A DNA stretch of 64,000 bases from the NCBI GenBank assembly GCA_963969365.1, contig OZ017746.1, forward strand, positions 4,402,001 through 4,466,000, read 5' to 3'. Of the stretch, positions 21,114-32,284 are shown one piece after another. The translations under genes and the position numbers were made by a program. The stretch is from Asterochloris sp. CNOR1 (Eukaryota; Chlorophyta; Trebouxiophyceae; Trebouxiales; Trebouxiaceae). The first letter of the stretch is position 1. Each line of letters begins with the position of its first letter. The notes beneath the pieces are model-generated. The model saw nothing but the letters and a program-made list of their open reading frames with translations, searched no databases and was not told where the DNA came from.

Positions 21114-24100
21114 ATGGACGAGCAGGCAGCATCTCTCAGGCTGTTCAAGGCAGCTGCTGAAGCAGATCAGTCTGCAGAGGTGAGGTTGTGATACGAGACA
21201 GATTGCAGTGCCAAGTAACATGCATGCAGTGCCAAGTAATGTGTCATGCAGAGCTCTCGATGCAGGTGGAACAGCTGCTGCAGCAGGGCGCGGATGCAGC
21301 CTACCAGGATGAGGAGACAGGCTGCAGCTGCCTCATGCAAGCTGCCAAGCACGGCTGCCTGAGCAATGTGAAGCAGCTCCTGGCGGCTAGGGCTCCCTGG
21401 AATGCTGTGGATCGGCAGGGCCTCTGCGCTGGCGACCACGCCATTGCAGGGTTCCATGAGGACACTGCAACAGCCCTGCTAGATGCAGGTGAGCACAACC
21501 GCCTCCCATGCTATGCTCCTTCTCGCACTAGTGCCCTGGACATGCAGCATGTGTCATGTGGAGGGTTCTGCTCTGGACTGCAAGGGACAAGCCCAAGGTT
21601 GAGCCTTCAAAGTGCTCGGGAGTAGATGGCTGCACCTCTCTGCACCTGCGTGCAGCCTCCAGCCGCGAAGGCTAACAGTTCTGCAGGCCGTCTTTGTGAG
21701 TTGCGCTGGACAGGCAGCTCCCCATTCGTGGGACTAGCAGGGGTTCCCGGGTGCAGCCGTGCAGGCTCAGTTTCCATCTGGGAGCAGCGACAGCACTTTG
21801 ACAGCAGTCAAGTCAGTGACGTCTACATGAACCCTTAAAGTTACACCATGACACTTCAGGTTCATGACTTGCAGGCAAGCCAAACAGCAGGCGGAGCTGC
21901 TTCTGCTGCTCAGTGGCAGGAAGCTCACAGATGCCTGCTGCCTTCTGTGGGGTGCAGAGGACACCACAGGCACACAAGCCTTGCCCAGGATGCCTTGGAC
22001 ACCACCACTCTCTGTCCCTGCTGCAGGCGTGTTGCAGCGGCGCGCATGCAACTCCACCGCTCAGGTACGCTAGATTGTCAGGCAACCCTGAAGCCTTGAG
22101 GCGCTGGAGCCTGCAGGGCTATTAACTTCATGGCCAGGGTGCCTCCCAAGGGGTGTTTCAGATGGCAGCAGACTCTGCCTTGGTGCAGGCGTGGAGGCAG
22201 GCAGCATTGCGGCTGCCCTGGAGCCGCTGGAGAGCATGGCAATGGCTCCTGCTGCGGGCACTTGCGGGGCAGCGGATGCCGGAGCTTGGTCTGGCCTCGC
22301 TGCAACTGGCACACACCTGCAGGCAGCCTTGACAGTTCTTGGACATTCCCCAGAGTCAACCTCCACACCTGCAGGCAGCAAGATGCACTTCCTACAGGTG
22401 TTGAGGCTGACACTGGGGGATGCTCCGAGCTGTGAAGTCCTCTGCTCTGTTTGCAGGCGTCAAGGCTCAGCTGCCTTCTTTTTGGGGTGCAGGAGAGGAC
22501 AGCATGTATCTGGCGCAGGTGTGCCAATCTAGGCCCTACAGGGTCCACATGCAGCAAGCGTGCTGCACGACGCAAACAGACTTTGCCCTGCTGCAGGCGT
22601 GCAGGCTGAGCTGATCCTGGGGGCGCTGGAGCGGCGCCAGCGCTCGACGGCAGACCGCGCCAGCGGCTACCTGGCGCAGCGCGTGCACTATGAGGGGGAG
22701 GAGCGCCTGATGGACGAGGAGGGCCGGGGAGTCATGATGGCCTGGGAGGCCCCCCTCATGGAGGCACATGCCAAGGTGAGGCAGAGACGTTCACAGTGTG
22801 CAGTGCTTTGCAGTCCTGGCAGTGACAGAAGCTGGGAAGGAGTGGTGGCGGGAGGGGCCTCCTGGAGGGCCATGCAGGGTGACAGCTTGGCGCCATGCAG
22901 TTGCTCACCAGCCAGGCCAGGCTGCACCATATGAGCACCCTAGCATAATCGACGTTGCAGGGAACATTCGGTTGCTGTTGTCCAGCGGACTCCTCAGCAG
23001 GCTCACAGGGCCAGACAGCATTTGTGGCACCACCTTTAAGAGGATGACCTTGCGCAAGCTGCGTGGTTTAGGGAGTGGCGTGGCCCCATGCATTGCCTGA
23101 AGGTGTCCAGCGGCCACTGTGGGCCCGTCAATACACTGCTGCTGCCGGCTGAGGCTTGCTTGTCTTGTTTCTGAGGGCCTGCAGTCTTGGATCCTCCAGG
23201 CCATCTGCTCTGCGGGTGGAGGCCATGGCGACGTGCTCAACGTTGGCTTTGGCATGGGCATGGTCGACAGAGCGATCCAGAGGAATCAGCCCAGGAGTCA
23301 CACCATCATTGAGGCTCACCCCGATGTCCACAAGCAGGTCAGCCACACCATCACCAAGGCTCACCCCGATGTCCACAAGCAGGATGTCCACAGGCAGGTG
23401 CAAAGCCATGGGTGCAGTTCAGGCCTGATGGCCCCTGCTGGAGCTGGCTTTCACATTCTCTGCCAGTACTCTGCTGGTTTCCAGCCGAAGTGCTGTGCAT
23501 GCTCTGCTGCCATGGGGCATCATGCGCAGCACAGCAATGCCACTGCGCTGCCAGGCATGGCTCACTCCTGCCCATGCATGAATAGCATGCCCTGAGCACA
23601 GTCCACTGCCTGGCTTGGCAGGACCCATCCGCCTGCACCCAGCTCCCGTGCATGAAAAGCATGCTCTGGGCGCTGCTCTTGTGCCTGATGCAGGCAAATG
23701 TGTCCTGGTTGCAGTGCCCCGCCACATAAATCAGCAAGCCTCATGTTCGCTTTCTCTGGCTCCTGCATGGAGCTGGGGCGCCCTGCTGCTTGCCTGTGCT
23801 CACTCTGCTCTTTTCTGTGGCCATCAAGCTTCTGCAACCAGAGGGATCCTTATAGCATGCTGCCACCCCATGCTTTCCATCTGTGTCCCTGCAGATGCTG
23901 CGAGATGGTTGGGATAAGAGGCCTGGGGTTCGCATCCTGTTTGGGCGCTGGCAGGATGTCCTGCCTCAGCTAGCCCAGTACGATGGAATCTTCTGGGACA
24001 CATTTGGAGAGGACTACAATGAGGCACAGCGGGACTTTCATGAGCACCTGCCCAAGCTGCTCAAGCCTGGGGGGATCTACAGCTTTTTCAATGGCCTGGC

Positions 24101-24314
24101 AGCAGACAACGCCTTCTTCCATCAGGTGTGCTGCCAGGTGGCTCAGTGTGAACTTGCCCATCTGGGCTTTGACGTCCAGTACATTGGCCTCCCCATAAAT
24201 GCTTCAGACCCCACGATCTGGGACGGGGTGGGCAACCGCTATTGGCAATTGGACCATTACTTTTTGCCAATCGTGCAATTTGAAGACAGTGGGACCGAGC
24301 AATCAAATGAATGA
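21114..24314 (+). CDS. RMT2: Protein arginine N-methyltransferase 2 (RMT2-like), ankyrin + methyltransferase, ~341 aa
   Basis: Exons 21114-21179, 21266-21488, 22597-22775, 23200-23337, 23895-24314; phases agree. RMT2 methylates the delta nitrogen of arginine using S-adenosylmethionine; the known yeast substrate is ribosomal protein L12. Residues about 23-97 are ankyrin repeats (VEQLLQQGADAAYQDEETG, VKQLLAARAPWNAVD). The methyltransferase part has GVMMAWEAPLMEAHAK, the SAM-binding DVLNVGFGMGMVDRAI (about 167-182), the acidic-loop IIEAHPDVHKQ (about 192-202), then GRWQDVLPQLAQYDGIFWDT and KPGGIYSFFNG. The order and length fit fungal and plant RMT2. Exon 4's end is tandemly duplicated in frame, giving an alternative donor (see separate entry). 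The start at 21114 is the first ATG in frame with the ankyrin helix. Confidence 0.88.
22015..22596 (+). repeat. Repeated acceptor-like echoes in RMT2 intron 2
   Basis: The true exon 3 acceptor (ctgctgcag|gcgtgcaggctgagctg at 22588-22612) is preceded in the same intron by look-alikes at about 22018 (ctgctgcaggcgtgttgcag), 22180 (ttggtgcaggcgtggaggc) and 22449 (tttgcaggcgtcaaggctcagctg). Each would be a valid AG acceptor with the same phase. Confidence 0.7.
23299..23397 (+). repeat. In-frame tandem duplication of RMT2 exon 4 end
   Basis: A 45-bp unit encoding SHTIIEAHPDVHKQ (23296-23337) is followed by a second copy (SHTITKAHPDVHKQ) and a partial third (DVHRQ). Donors exist after the first copy (CAG|GTCAGC, 23337) and the partial third (CAG|GTGCAA, 23397). 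Use of the second adds exactly 20 residues without changing frame. Confidence 0.8.
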
Positions 24315-24356
24315 GCCGAAATAGGCGCAGGACTATGCACCACCTCCAGGGTGCTG
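24315..24356. other. 42-bp gap between convergent stop codons (RMT2 / apyrase)
   Basis: RMT2 ends with TGA at 24312-24314 on the plus strand and the apyrase ends with TGA at 24357-24359 on the minus strand. The two 3' UTRs must overlap, so each polyadenylation signal lies within or opposite the other gene's coding sequence. Confidence 0.8.
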
Positions 24357-27300
24357 TCATGAATTCAGTAAATCGATTGCAGCCCCAAGTGGCCATGCGG
24401 CCTCGACCTCCTGTTCCTTGTACTTTATTCTCTTGACTAGGGTGACGTCTGTGTCTGACGCCACCTTGAACCCTTGTGTGAGCAAGGTATGGCAGAAGGA
24501 GAGGTCCAGACACATGAAGGGCGCCTGCTCGTCGCTTGCCTGCATGAGGGGCAGGGAACGCCAGCAAAAGTCAGGTGAAGCAGGGTGGAAGCAGCAGGAC
24601 AGGAGCCAGAGAGCACAAGCAGGTGTGTGACATCAGCTGGGGGCAAGAGCTCAGCAAAATACAGCTGGCCTCACATCTGGGAAGAGAGCCTTCAGCTCCT
24701 TTAGAGATGCTTTGCATGCCTTGTCTGCAGCTTCCTTCAGGTCGTCTGCAGTCAGCTTCCAGGAGACTGCGTTGTCGTCAGTGATGATCTCTGCAGGGCA
24801 GAGATGACACCTCTCGGTGAGGGCTGGTTCAGCATATCTGTGTTGGGGGATCCTGGACAAAGGTACACGTTTGTGTCAAACAAAGCAAAGTTCAAAGGAA
24901 ACATCCTAAGACACCTTGTTTGACAAGCCCACAGAAGCAGTCTGGTTGCAGAGCTGATGGGCCAACTACACAGCGCCCTTCCCCGCAAGACTGCAAAGCT
25001 TGCAGGCCAGGCTAAAGCCTACTGAGCTGGTGAGCCCACCTGCTTCCAGGGCTCTGTCCCAGAAGTAGGAGCTGACGTAGAAGGCCTTGGGCAGTTGGCC
25101 TCCACCCCAGGCACCCGCAAAGCTACAGCTCGTCTGCAAGGGCACCAAGACAACAATGTCAATGCCCTGCTGTCGCATGGCAGCATGCAGGAGGCAGAGG
25201 CTGCCCTGGACACCTCTGGCTATGCTCGCAGCAAATGACATGCTGCACAGCCATGCACTGTTTGCTGTGACGCTTGGCTGCAGGTGCCTCCAAGGGACAG
25301 CTACAGTGCAGCGCTAATAGAACCAGCAGCATGCAGGCTGACAGCTGCGCAGCCCTGCCACCTCTCATTATGTTCAGCAGATGACAGAATGCAGCGTTCC
25401 TCCTGGGGTATCGGCAACCACACAGGCAGGCAGCTGCATGGCCCTGGTTTTACCTCTGGCTGCATTCAGCAGATGGCTGGATGTTAGCAAGGCACAATAC
25501 CCTGGCGCAGGCACTGCTGGCCTGACACATGCGCCCATAGATGCATGCCCATGCACTGGCAGCTGCGATAAGTATTGCTACCTGGGAGGCTCATACTCCA
25601 GGACTTGTTTTGCGCACAGGCGTAGGCACCTGACAGGGCAGCCATGGTAATGCTACACGGGCTCATCTGCACACAGCTTTGCATATGCTGGCTGACAGGG
25701 CACTTCTAGGATTCAGATGGTTCTGACCACCCATCAAAAGCTTCTGATTACCCACAGACAGCAGGTCGAGCACTGAGATTCCCAGGAGCAGCATGGCTCC
25801 CCCAGGTCTGGTTACAGTGGGCCAGCTGCAGGCTGTGACAGGGAATGTGGTTTCAGTATGTCTGGCCTGGCTGCCCTTGCCTGGACGCCAGCCACACTCA
25901 TGAAGGACAGGACTGGCAGCTGCAGGCCGTGACAGGGGATGCATGGCCTCAGTGCCTCTGGGCTGGGCGCCTTCGCCTGAAGGCGACTTAGACCAGCACA
26001 GAACAGTACAGGACAGAAGTCGGTGGCAGGCTCGGCAGCTGACAGCAGGCGCCAGCACCCCATCACCCCGTACACAACAGCTGACAGCTACAGCAGCAAA
26101 CTGTTCAGGCTCCATGCTAGCAGAGACTGTTCAGTGCCGATCAGCGCACCTGCTCAGCGCCACAGGGCTCGTTCTGCTTGAGCACCAGCTTCATGAGGCG
26201 CTCGCAGCCCTCGGACGAGGCCCCCGTGGGGGCAGGGACCAGCTCGTGCTTGACACCGCCGTACTCAAAGATGCCCTGCACCACAAGCGGCAGGAGTTTC
26301 ACGGCAGACACCCACTGATGTTGTTCAGCTCGTGCACAATGCCAACACACTCACAGATGCCCTGCACAATGTAGCTTTCCTCTCTGGTGTCCGTTGATTG
26401 TGCTTTAAGATTGCCTGTGCATGCCTCACGCTGGACTCTGCACCATTGACAACGTCAGGGCCAATTGAGTCGTCTGCCAGTCTGCTGAAAGCTGCTCCAG
26501 ATGTGCGCGAGGTAAACACCGCAAGGCCCCGAAATTCAGGCAAGATTGAGTGGCCCATCTGCTGTTTGTAGCGGGTGCAGGCTCTGGAGAGGTGCAGTTC
26601 ATGACTGCAGCACTCCTCAGGCACTCACTGAGTGGTCTGTCGGTATGCAGGGGTTGGCCTGCCGCGTCTCCTCCCAAGCCAGTACAGCCGCCCGCCCTGC
26701 CATCAAGCCGTAGCCCAGGTAACTGCAGAGCAGGGTTTGTGTCAGGCCTCACCAAGTGGCTCAGCAGGGGCCTGCCAGCAGGATCACCAGCACAGCCACT
26801 GCTCAGCCACCAGGCCATACATCAACGGCTGCAGGGCAGGGCAGGGTTCTGTCTGGGCTGCACAGCTCAGGCTGCAGGCCGCCAGAAGCAATGCGTGACT
26901 GCAGAGATGGATGGGGTGTCGCCATTGGCAGGACCACACGTCTAACTGTGTGGGCGGCAGCTAATTGAGCGCTGCATGCTCTGGCTGCCTCATGCCAGAT
27001 GGCCTGGCAGGGCGGCCTTGCCGGCCACAGGCAGGGCAGCACGAGCTCACGGATTGACAAGGGCAACAGCGCTTGTCCCAAAATGTGGACAGCTCATGAT
27101 TCAGGTGCCAACCGAAGTTCTCAGCCTCGCTTGTTGATTGCAGAGGGCAACAGTTGTTGTCCTACGGCGCAAACAGCTCACAAGCCCAAATGCGGAATGA
27201 AGCGGTCAGCCTCGCCATAGCTTCCAAGGGACTTCTGTGCCTGCCCCAGGGGCTGCACAGGGCTAGAGGCAGCTGCACTATCAGCCGTAGGGCACACTGG

Positions 27301-30300
27301 CTGACCCTCAGCTCACAGCTGGCACCGCTTGTGCAGCAGGGCGCTCAGCCTCGCACCTGTGCACATAGACATGGTAGGAGCGCCCGCCGCCGCTGAGGCT
27401 GGTCACGTACAGTGGATCGGGGGCAGCCTTGGCCTGGGCGTCAGATAGGGCGAACGCTTCCTGCACCGAGCCCCCGCCGAGGTCGATGGCGGCCATGGTC
27501 TGGCTCTCTGGCTTGCCCAGGTGCCCCAGGAGGTAGTTCAGGGTCAGCCATGCGAAGGCGCCCTCCGCAGAGCCTGCAGGGGCACGAAGAAGATGTGGAG
27601 GAGCCAGTACATTAGCCGGGAGACTTGTCCTCTGCAGACTCTGCAGAGGCTGAGCAGGTGGTGCTCAGGGCAGGCAGTTCTGGGCCAGCATTTGGTGGCA
27701 AGCCCTGCAGGTAGCACAAGGGGTTCAGAGGGACCGCAGAGGCAGGATGCTGGTGCAGGAAGAGGTGCGCTGGAGCAACTGTTGTGCACCTCTGGGTCTC
27801 TGTGCCAGGCACACGGGTGTCCGCCGGGGCCCAGGTCATATTGATGGCCCAGCAAACTGCAGTGCCTGCTGCTCGAGGCCTTAGTTGCTGACATAGTTGC
27901 TGCCTGCAATGGCAGCCGCCACGTCAATACCCAGCCAGAACGGGCACTGCTCCTACTTCTGCCCAGCAATGTGTGGCAAATAGACAGCCATTTGGCAGCC
28001 ATTAGTGTGACGCGATCGCACCGTCCAGAATGGTCACCCCTGACTTTTTGTCCAGGTTGAAGGCAAATTGGCCCAGCCACTTTCTGACAGCATCCAGGAT
28101 CTTGTCAGCCTTGCCCTCTGGCAGCAGGCGTAGGCCCGCGGTCGCTCCAAGCATGATGGGGGTGGTGGCCTGCAGGGGATGTAAAGCAGCAGCCTCAGCC
28201 GATGCTGCAGATTCCTCATGTGGGCAGTCTACTTTAAGACCCTGCTTGGTGGGCCACTCGAAGATTCTAGCAGCGTCAGCTAGAGCTGCCCCACTTGTAA
28301 CATTTTTATTGCCACATGCAGAGGCTGTGTGGCAGACCCGCAAGCTGAGGCAGTTGTCCTTGCGCACAGCAGCAGCCTTCAAGACAGACACAGCACATCC
28401 CTCACGGTGCAGGCACCAGGAGTCCTGCTGCAGTGCTGTGGTGCTGCAGCATTGTTGTGTCACCCAGGACAGGCTGCTTGCAGCCTCTGCATGGAGACAC
28501 TTTTGCAGCTGGCCGACTGTGCAGCACCTGTGCGCTGGGCTGAGGCGTGAGCAGCAGGGCATCGCTGAGCCCTCCCATGAGCTGCAGGCATTGCAACACT
28601 CGCCACAACCATGTTTGTTTTGTGCACAGCTTTAAATCGCTAAATGTGTAAAAGAATCCATCAAGCAGTGCCTGGCAAATAACAGTGTACACATCTGTAC
28701 TCATGCGAGCATGGCCAAGAGGTGTTTCTTTGCACCCATGCGGTCATCGCATGGTGCCCCATGGTGCCTCAAGCCATTGGTCGCCGCCCAGCCCCGGTCA
28801 AGCACGGCTATCTGCTCCTGGCCAGCCAGAACTTGCAGGGTAAGCACTAAAGGAAGTAGCCTACCTGCAGGCTGGCAGGCACTGTGGCCAGTGCCTTGTC
28901 CAGCAGGGGCTGAAGGCTCTCAGCTGCCTTCTGGGGGTCATCAGGGTAGCTGCTGAGTCCAGGCTTAAGCTGCAAAGGGTGAGCAATGATGTAAGTGCTG
29001 CAGCCTGGCTAAGCTTGTGCAGAATCAGCACTGAGGCAGAGCTGGGGGCATGCAGAGGGGCGCCCAGGCCATTTATACAGCTGTCGCCGCAGTAGATGAG
29101 CAACAGCGCGAGACTGCTCACACTGATGCACCGCCAGCGTCAGGGCAGGAAGACGCACCAGGATGACACCCTGGCAGTTGCCGAAGGCAAGCAGTGGGAG
29201 CTGTCCCGACCGCACAGCGACGGCACCCCTGCCCCGCCCTGACGTGCAGCCCACCTGCTTTACACTATTGCTCTGCAGCATCAGCACTTACCAGGCTCTC
29301 CTGCTGTCTTGACCTGCCCACTCGCACTCGCTATGCTCACCTGCCCAAAAAGGGCGACCATCAGCAACACAGCTCTCAGACTGCAGCTGCCCCCAGGTCT
29401 GCAAAATGGCCCCAGAGGGAGATCTCCTGAGGGCCCCACAGCTGAAAGGGCCCCAGCTGAAGGGTCTCCAGCTGAAAGGGCCCCTGTGAAGCAATCCGCC
29501 GCTTGAGTGCCCTGCCTGGGCTCTGCAACACAATTTGCCCTCACCTCTGCCCTGCCATGCATTGCCCCTGCACCACTGCCTCAAGGTGACTACCAGTAGC
29601 AGCTCTACAGACCACAGCCGCTCCTCGGCTGGGGCTCGACCCCAGCCTGACCCCTCAGCACAGCAGCGCCTCTCTCAGCAATGCCCTGCCCAAGTGCATT
29701 GGTGCCCATACATGATGGGGCTGCTGTGCACCTGCGGACACCGCGGGTGCTCACGGAGGGCTTCAGGCAGCACCTGGAAACATGGTAGCGGCGCGACTCT
29801 GGCGGGTCGACTGGCGCCCTGCCATAAAGCTGGGGTAACATTGTCATGTGCAGAAGATGCTGCTAGCCAGCTGATGTGCAGGAGGTGCTGCTCGCCAGCT
29901 CCAGAAAAAAGTGGATCCCCTGTCTAGCTTGGCCCCTGTCCTACCTGTATTGCACTGGCGCCGCGCACCTGATAAAAGGTGTCGCTCTGCAGACCAGACG
30001 GCGACCCCAGCACACCTGCTCCCCTTGTGCCTGCTCTAGGGTCATTGCAGCTCCAGCGCGTCAGCGTTCTGTGAGCCCTGCCTGTCAGGTGTCGCCCTTA
30101 GGCACCCGATTGTGTTTCTCCAAACAGGACTTGCTAAGCACTGCCCTGTCCCGGCACTGCCTGCCTGCCAAGCACCACCCCTGGGCACCTGCTCAAAGGT
30201 GTCGCTCTGCAGCTCCAGCACGCCGTCATTCTCCAGAAACTTGTACACATGCACGCGGCTGCCCGTGCTGCCAGCGTCCATGACCACTGCATACTTCTCA

Positions 30301-30431
30301 GAGCCCTCTCCGTCGGGCACAGGGTTGTTCTCCTGGGCCCGCGCCACCAGCTCGCTGGTGTCGGCTGTGCTGGTGTAGCTGTCGGGAGAGGAGCGGGGCA
30401 TGACAAAGAATATGAGGGCCACCAGGAGCAC
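24357..30431 (-). CDS. Apyrase / GDA1-CD39 nucleoside phosphatase (5' end unresolved)
   Basis: Exons in reading order: 30431-30189, 28969-28865, 28169-28022, 27573-27357, 26722-26629, 26275-26150, 25133-25040, 24790-24675, 24539-24357; phases agree and give 441 residues. The family hydrolyses nucleoside tri- and diphosphates, usually in the Golgi lumen or outside the cell. All apyrase conserved regions are present: ACR1 [20 protein letters not shown]2 [15 protein letters not shown]3 [18 protein letters not shown]4 [15 protein letters not shown], then [33 protein letters not shown] and C-terminal [12 protein letters not shown]. The first exon found opens with a hydrophobic stretch ([10 protein letters not shown]), a likely signal anchor. 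It begins in phase 0, so at least one upstream exon with the start codon is missing from the model. Three copies of the anchor-exon start lie upstream, which obscures the 5' end. Confidence 0.88.
25821..25980. repeat. ~95-bp tandem duplication in an apyrase intron
   Basis: Two copies of 'gccagctgcaggctgtgacaggg...cctcagt..gtctgg' start near 25821 and 25915, moderately diverged. Another weaker pair is at about 25370 and 25460 ('ttcagcagatg'). Confidence 0.6.
26350..26375 (-). repeat. Echo of apyrase exon 6 acceptor
   Basis: The acceptor and first codons of exon 6 (gtgcag|ggcatcttt, minus strand near 26275) are repeated about 88 bp upstream as gtgcagggcatctgt, followed by a GTGAGT donor-like string. 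Confidence 0.55.
29963..30110 (-). repeat. Echoes of apyrase ACR1-exon end
   Basis: The real exon end (ctgcagagcgacacctttgagcag|gtgcc at 30189-30212) is echoed at 29963-29992 (ctgcagagcgacaccttttatcag|gtgcg) and, more weakly, at about 30083-30110. Both lie downstream, in the intron. Confidence 0.65.
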
Positions 30432-30499
30432 CTGCACAGATTCTGAACAGGCTGAGGGTGGCACACCTCCTGTATTTGAAAGGTTAGGGCCTGTTTGGG

Positions 30500-30650
30500 G
30501 CTGGACCATAAACACCAGGACGACCTGCAGGCACTGCACAGGTGTTGAGGGATGGCCTCATTGAACTACGTCTATAGCTACACTTCTGGGTCTTTGGGCA
30601 TGCTAAAGAACATGGGAAGAGCGTGAGAGCCACCAGCAGGACCTGCACAG
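30500..30650 (-). repeat. Two upstream echoes of the apyrase anchor exon start
   Basis: The exon start GCAG|GTGCTCCTGGTGGCC (30434-30420) is repeated upstream at about 30528-30505 (gcaggtcgtcctggtgttt) and 30645-30598 (gcaggtcctgctggtggctctcac...). All three have acceptor-like CTGCAG or TGCAG and encode a short hydrophobic peptide of the form V(V/L)LV. Confidence 0.7.
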
Positions 30651-30810
30651 CAAGGGGGGGGGGGCAGCGTGATTGACTCTTGTACATCTCTGCCAGGCAC
30701 AAGGTGGACGCTGCATGAGCTGACGTGGTGCGGTGCTTGGGTTTGCGTGCTTAGCACAATGACAGTGACAGGCAGGAAGCCCCGATGGTGCAGCTGCTTG
30801 AACAGCTGCA

Positions 30811-31401
30811 ATGTATCACACAACATCCCGTCTTTTCCAGGCAGCTGTGCATATACGACAGAGCGGTAGCTGCAGGTGCAGCGGGATGCTGTTTGCTGGT
30901 GCTGAGCGTCAGCAGCAGGCCACTGGAAATTTGCCGGCTGAGCACCAGCAGATTGTCCCGGCGCACGCAACAACTGCATCAAAGCAATCTTCAGGAGCAG
31001 GCAGAGAGGGGCTCACAGGGATCGTGACCAAGGTAAGGACCCCTCGGTACCTGCAAAACAGAAGAGCACCATGGTCCACTTCAAGCTGCAGCTGCTGATG
31101 CACGTGACCTCCTCTGAGCTGCTGCTTACTTGTGCACCTTCTCCATCATGCCCTCCTGCTTGCGCCTCATTCTGCGTGCCTCTTAGGCAAGATCAGAAGA
31201 TCTACCCGTCAACCACTATCAGGACAGTCTTCCAGGGTCTTGAGCTTGGTCAATCTAGTCAGGGCAGGATTCAAACGTGTAGGAGTTTTTGTTAACTACT
31301 TTCGAGAGAAGCCCTATTTCACTCCTGGAATGCAGATGCTAGTCTCTGGGCCAGCTGGACAGCCAGAAGATATGATCACTCACATTAATAAGTCTCTTTG
31401 A
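30811..31401 (+). CDS. Hypothetical protein, two-exon model, ~143 aa
   Basis: Exon 30811-31032 opens with ATG and ends at a good AAG|GTAAGG donor; exon 31192-31401 joins in phase 0 and ends in TGA. The second exon reads like real protein (VGVFVNYFREKPYFTPGMQM, EDMITHINKSL). The first part is Gln/Ala/Ser-rich. I recognise no family. It overlaps, on the opposite strand, the stretch where the missing first exon of the apyrase should lie, so either the models conflict or the genes overlap. The acceptor (CAAG) is weak. Confidence 0.33.
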
Positions 31402-32284
31402 GATCGTCACTGCAGTTCACGGGCTGAGGAGACAGCCCCTTGCAAGCAAAGTCGGATCAGCTGTGATGCAGGCGCTCCTGGCAGGAGCTGCAGCTCAGTG
31501 AGGTCAGAGACCCTGGCAAGATCTGCAGACCAGCCTCTGATGCTGCAGCAGCCTGGCTGCACTTGAAGGTGAGGGCGCGCTGGACTGGCATGCTCTTACA
31601 GCACAAGACTGCGCGGGTGCCCAGGGGGTGCAGCGGCTGGCCTGCAGAATTTTGCAACAAATACTACAAAATGAACCAGGTGCGGGGGAGGCATGCTGCC
31701 CAATAGCTCAGGTGCAGTCGTGACTCAGGCATCCTCCATACGTAAGTAAGTAGTGGGTGACGCCGTCACATGAGGCTCAGCTATATTGCTCTGCTGAGTG
31801 ACGCTCTGCTCAGGCGGCAGTGGTGTTTTGTCAGCTGCAGGCATGCTCGGGCACAGCACCTGCCTGAGCTGCGTGGTTGTCCTGCAGGCCCAGCTTGTCT
31901 CTGCTGCAGGTGAAGGCTGATAATGACTGTCCTCTGACGCTTCAAAGCACATGCATACAGGCCGGGTCATGCCCAGCAAACCCACAGCCATTGAGTAACA
32001 CGGACAGCGTGCACAATGAACGGCAGGCCAGCTGCAGTGGAAGTCCAGAGTCAGCCCTGCAACAGATGTGTGGGTCCCTGCACTTCTGTCGAATTTGTCA
32101 CTATCGCAATCTGGTGACCAGACCTGCCAGGCACCAGATATATGCTCCACATGGATGTCAATGAGTCATACGCTTCTGCTGGGCGCTCAGAACCCGACAC
32201 GACAGCCCGCTGAGTATTATCTGTATTTATTTCCAATGCCCAGAATTGATGACAGCTAATGACAGCTCTGCCCCGAGGGACAGC
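31402..32284. other. Upstream region of the opsin-cyclase gene; no gene seen
   Basis: No protein-like frame. This stretch must contain the promoter and 5' UTR of the opsin-cyclase, but I see no diagnostic element. Confidence 0.4.
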
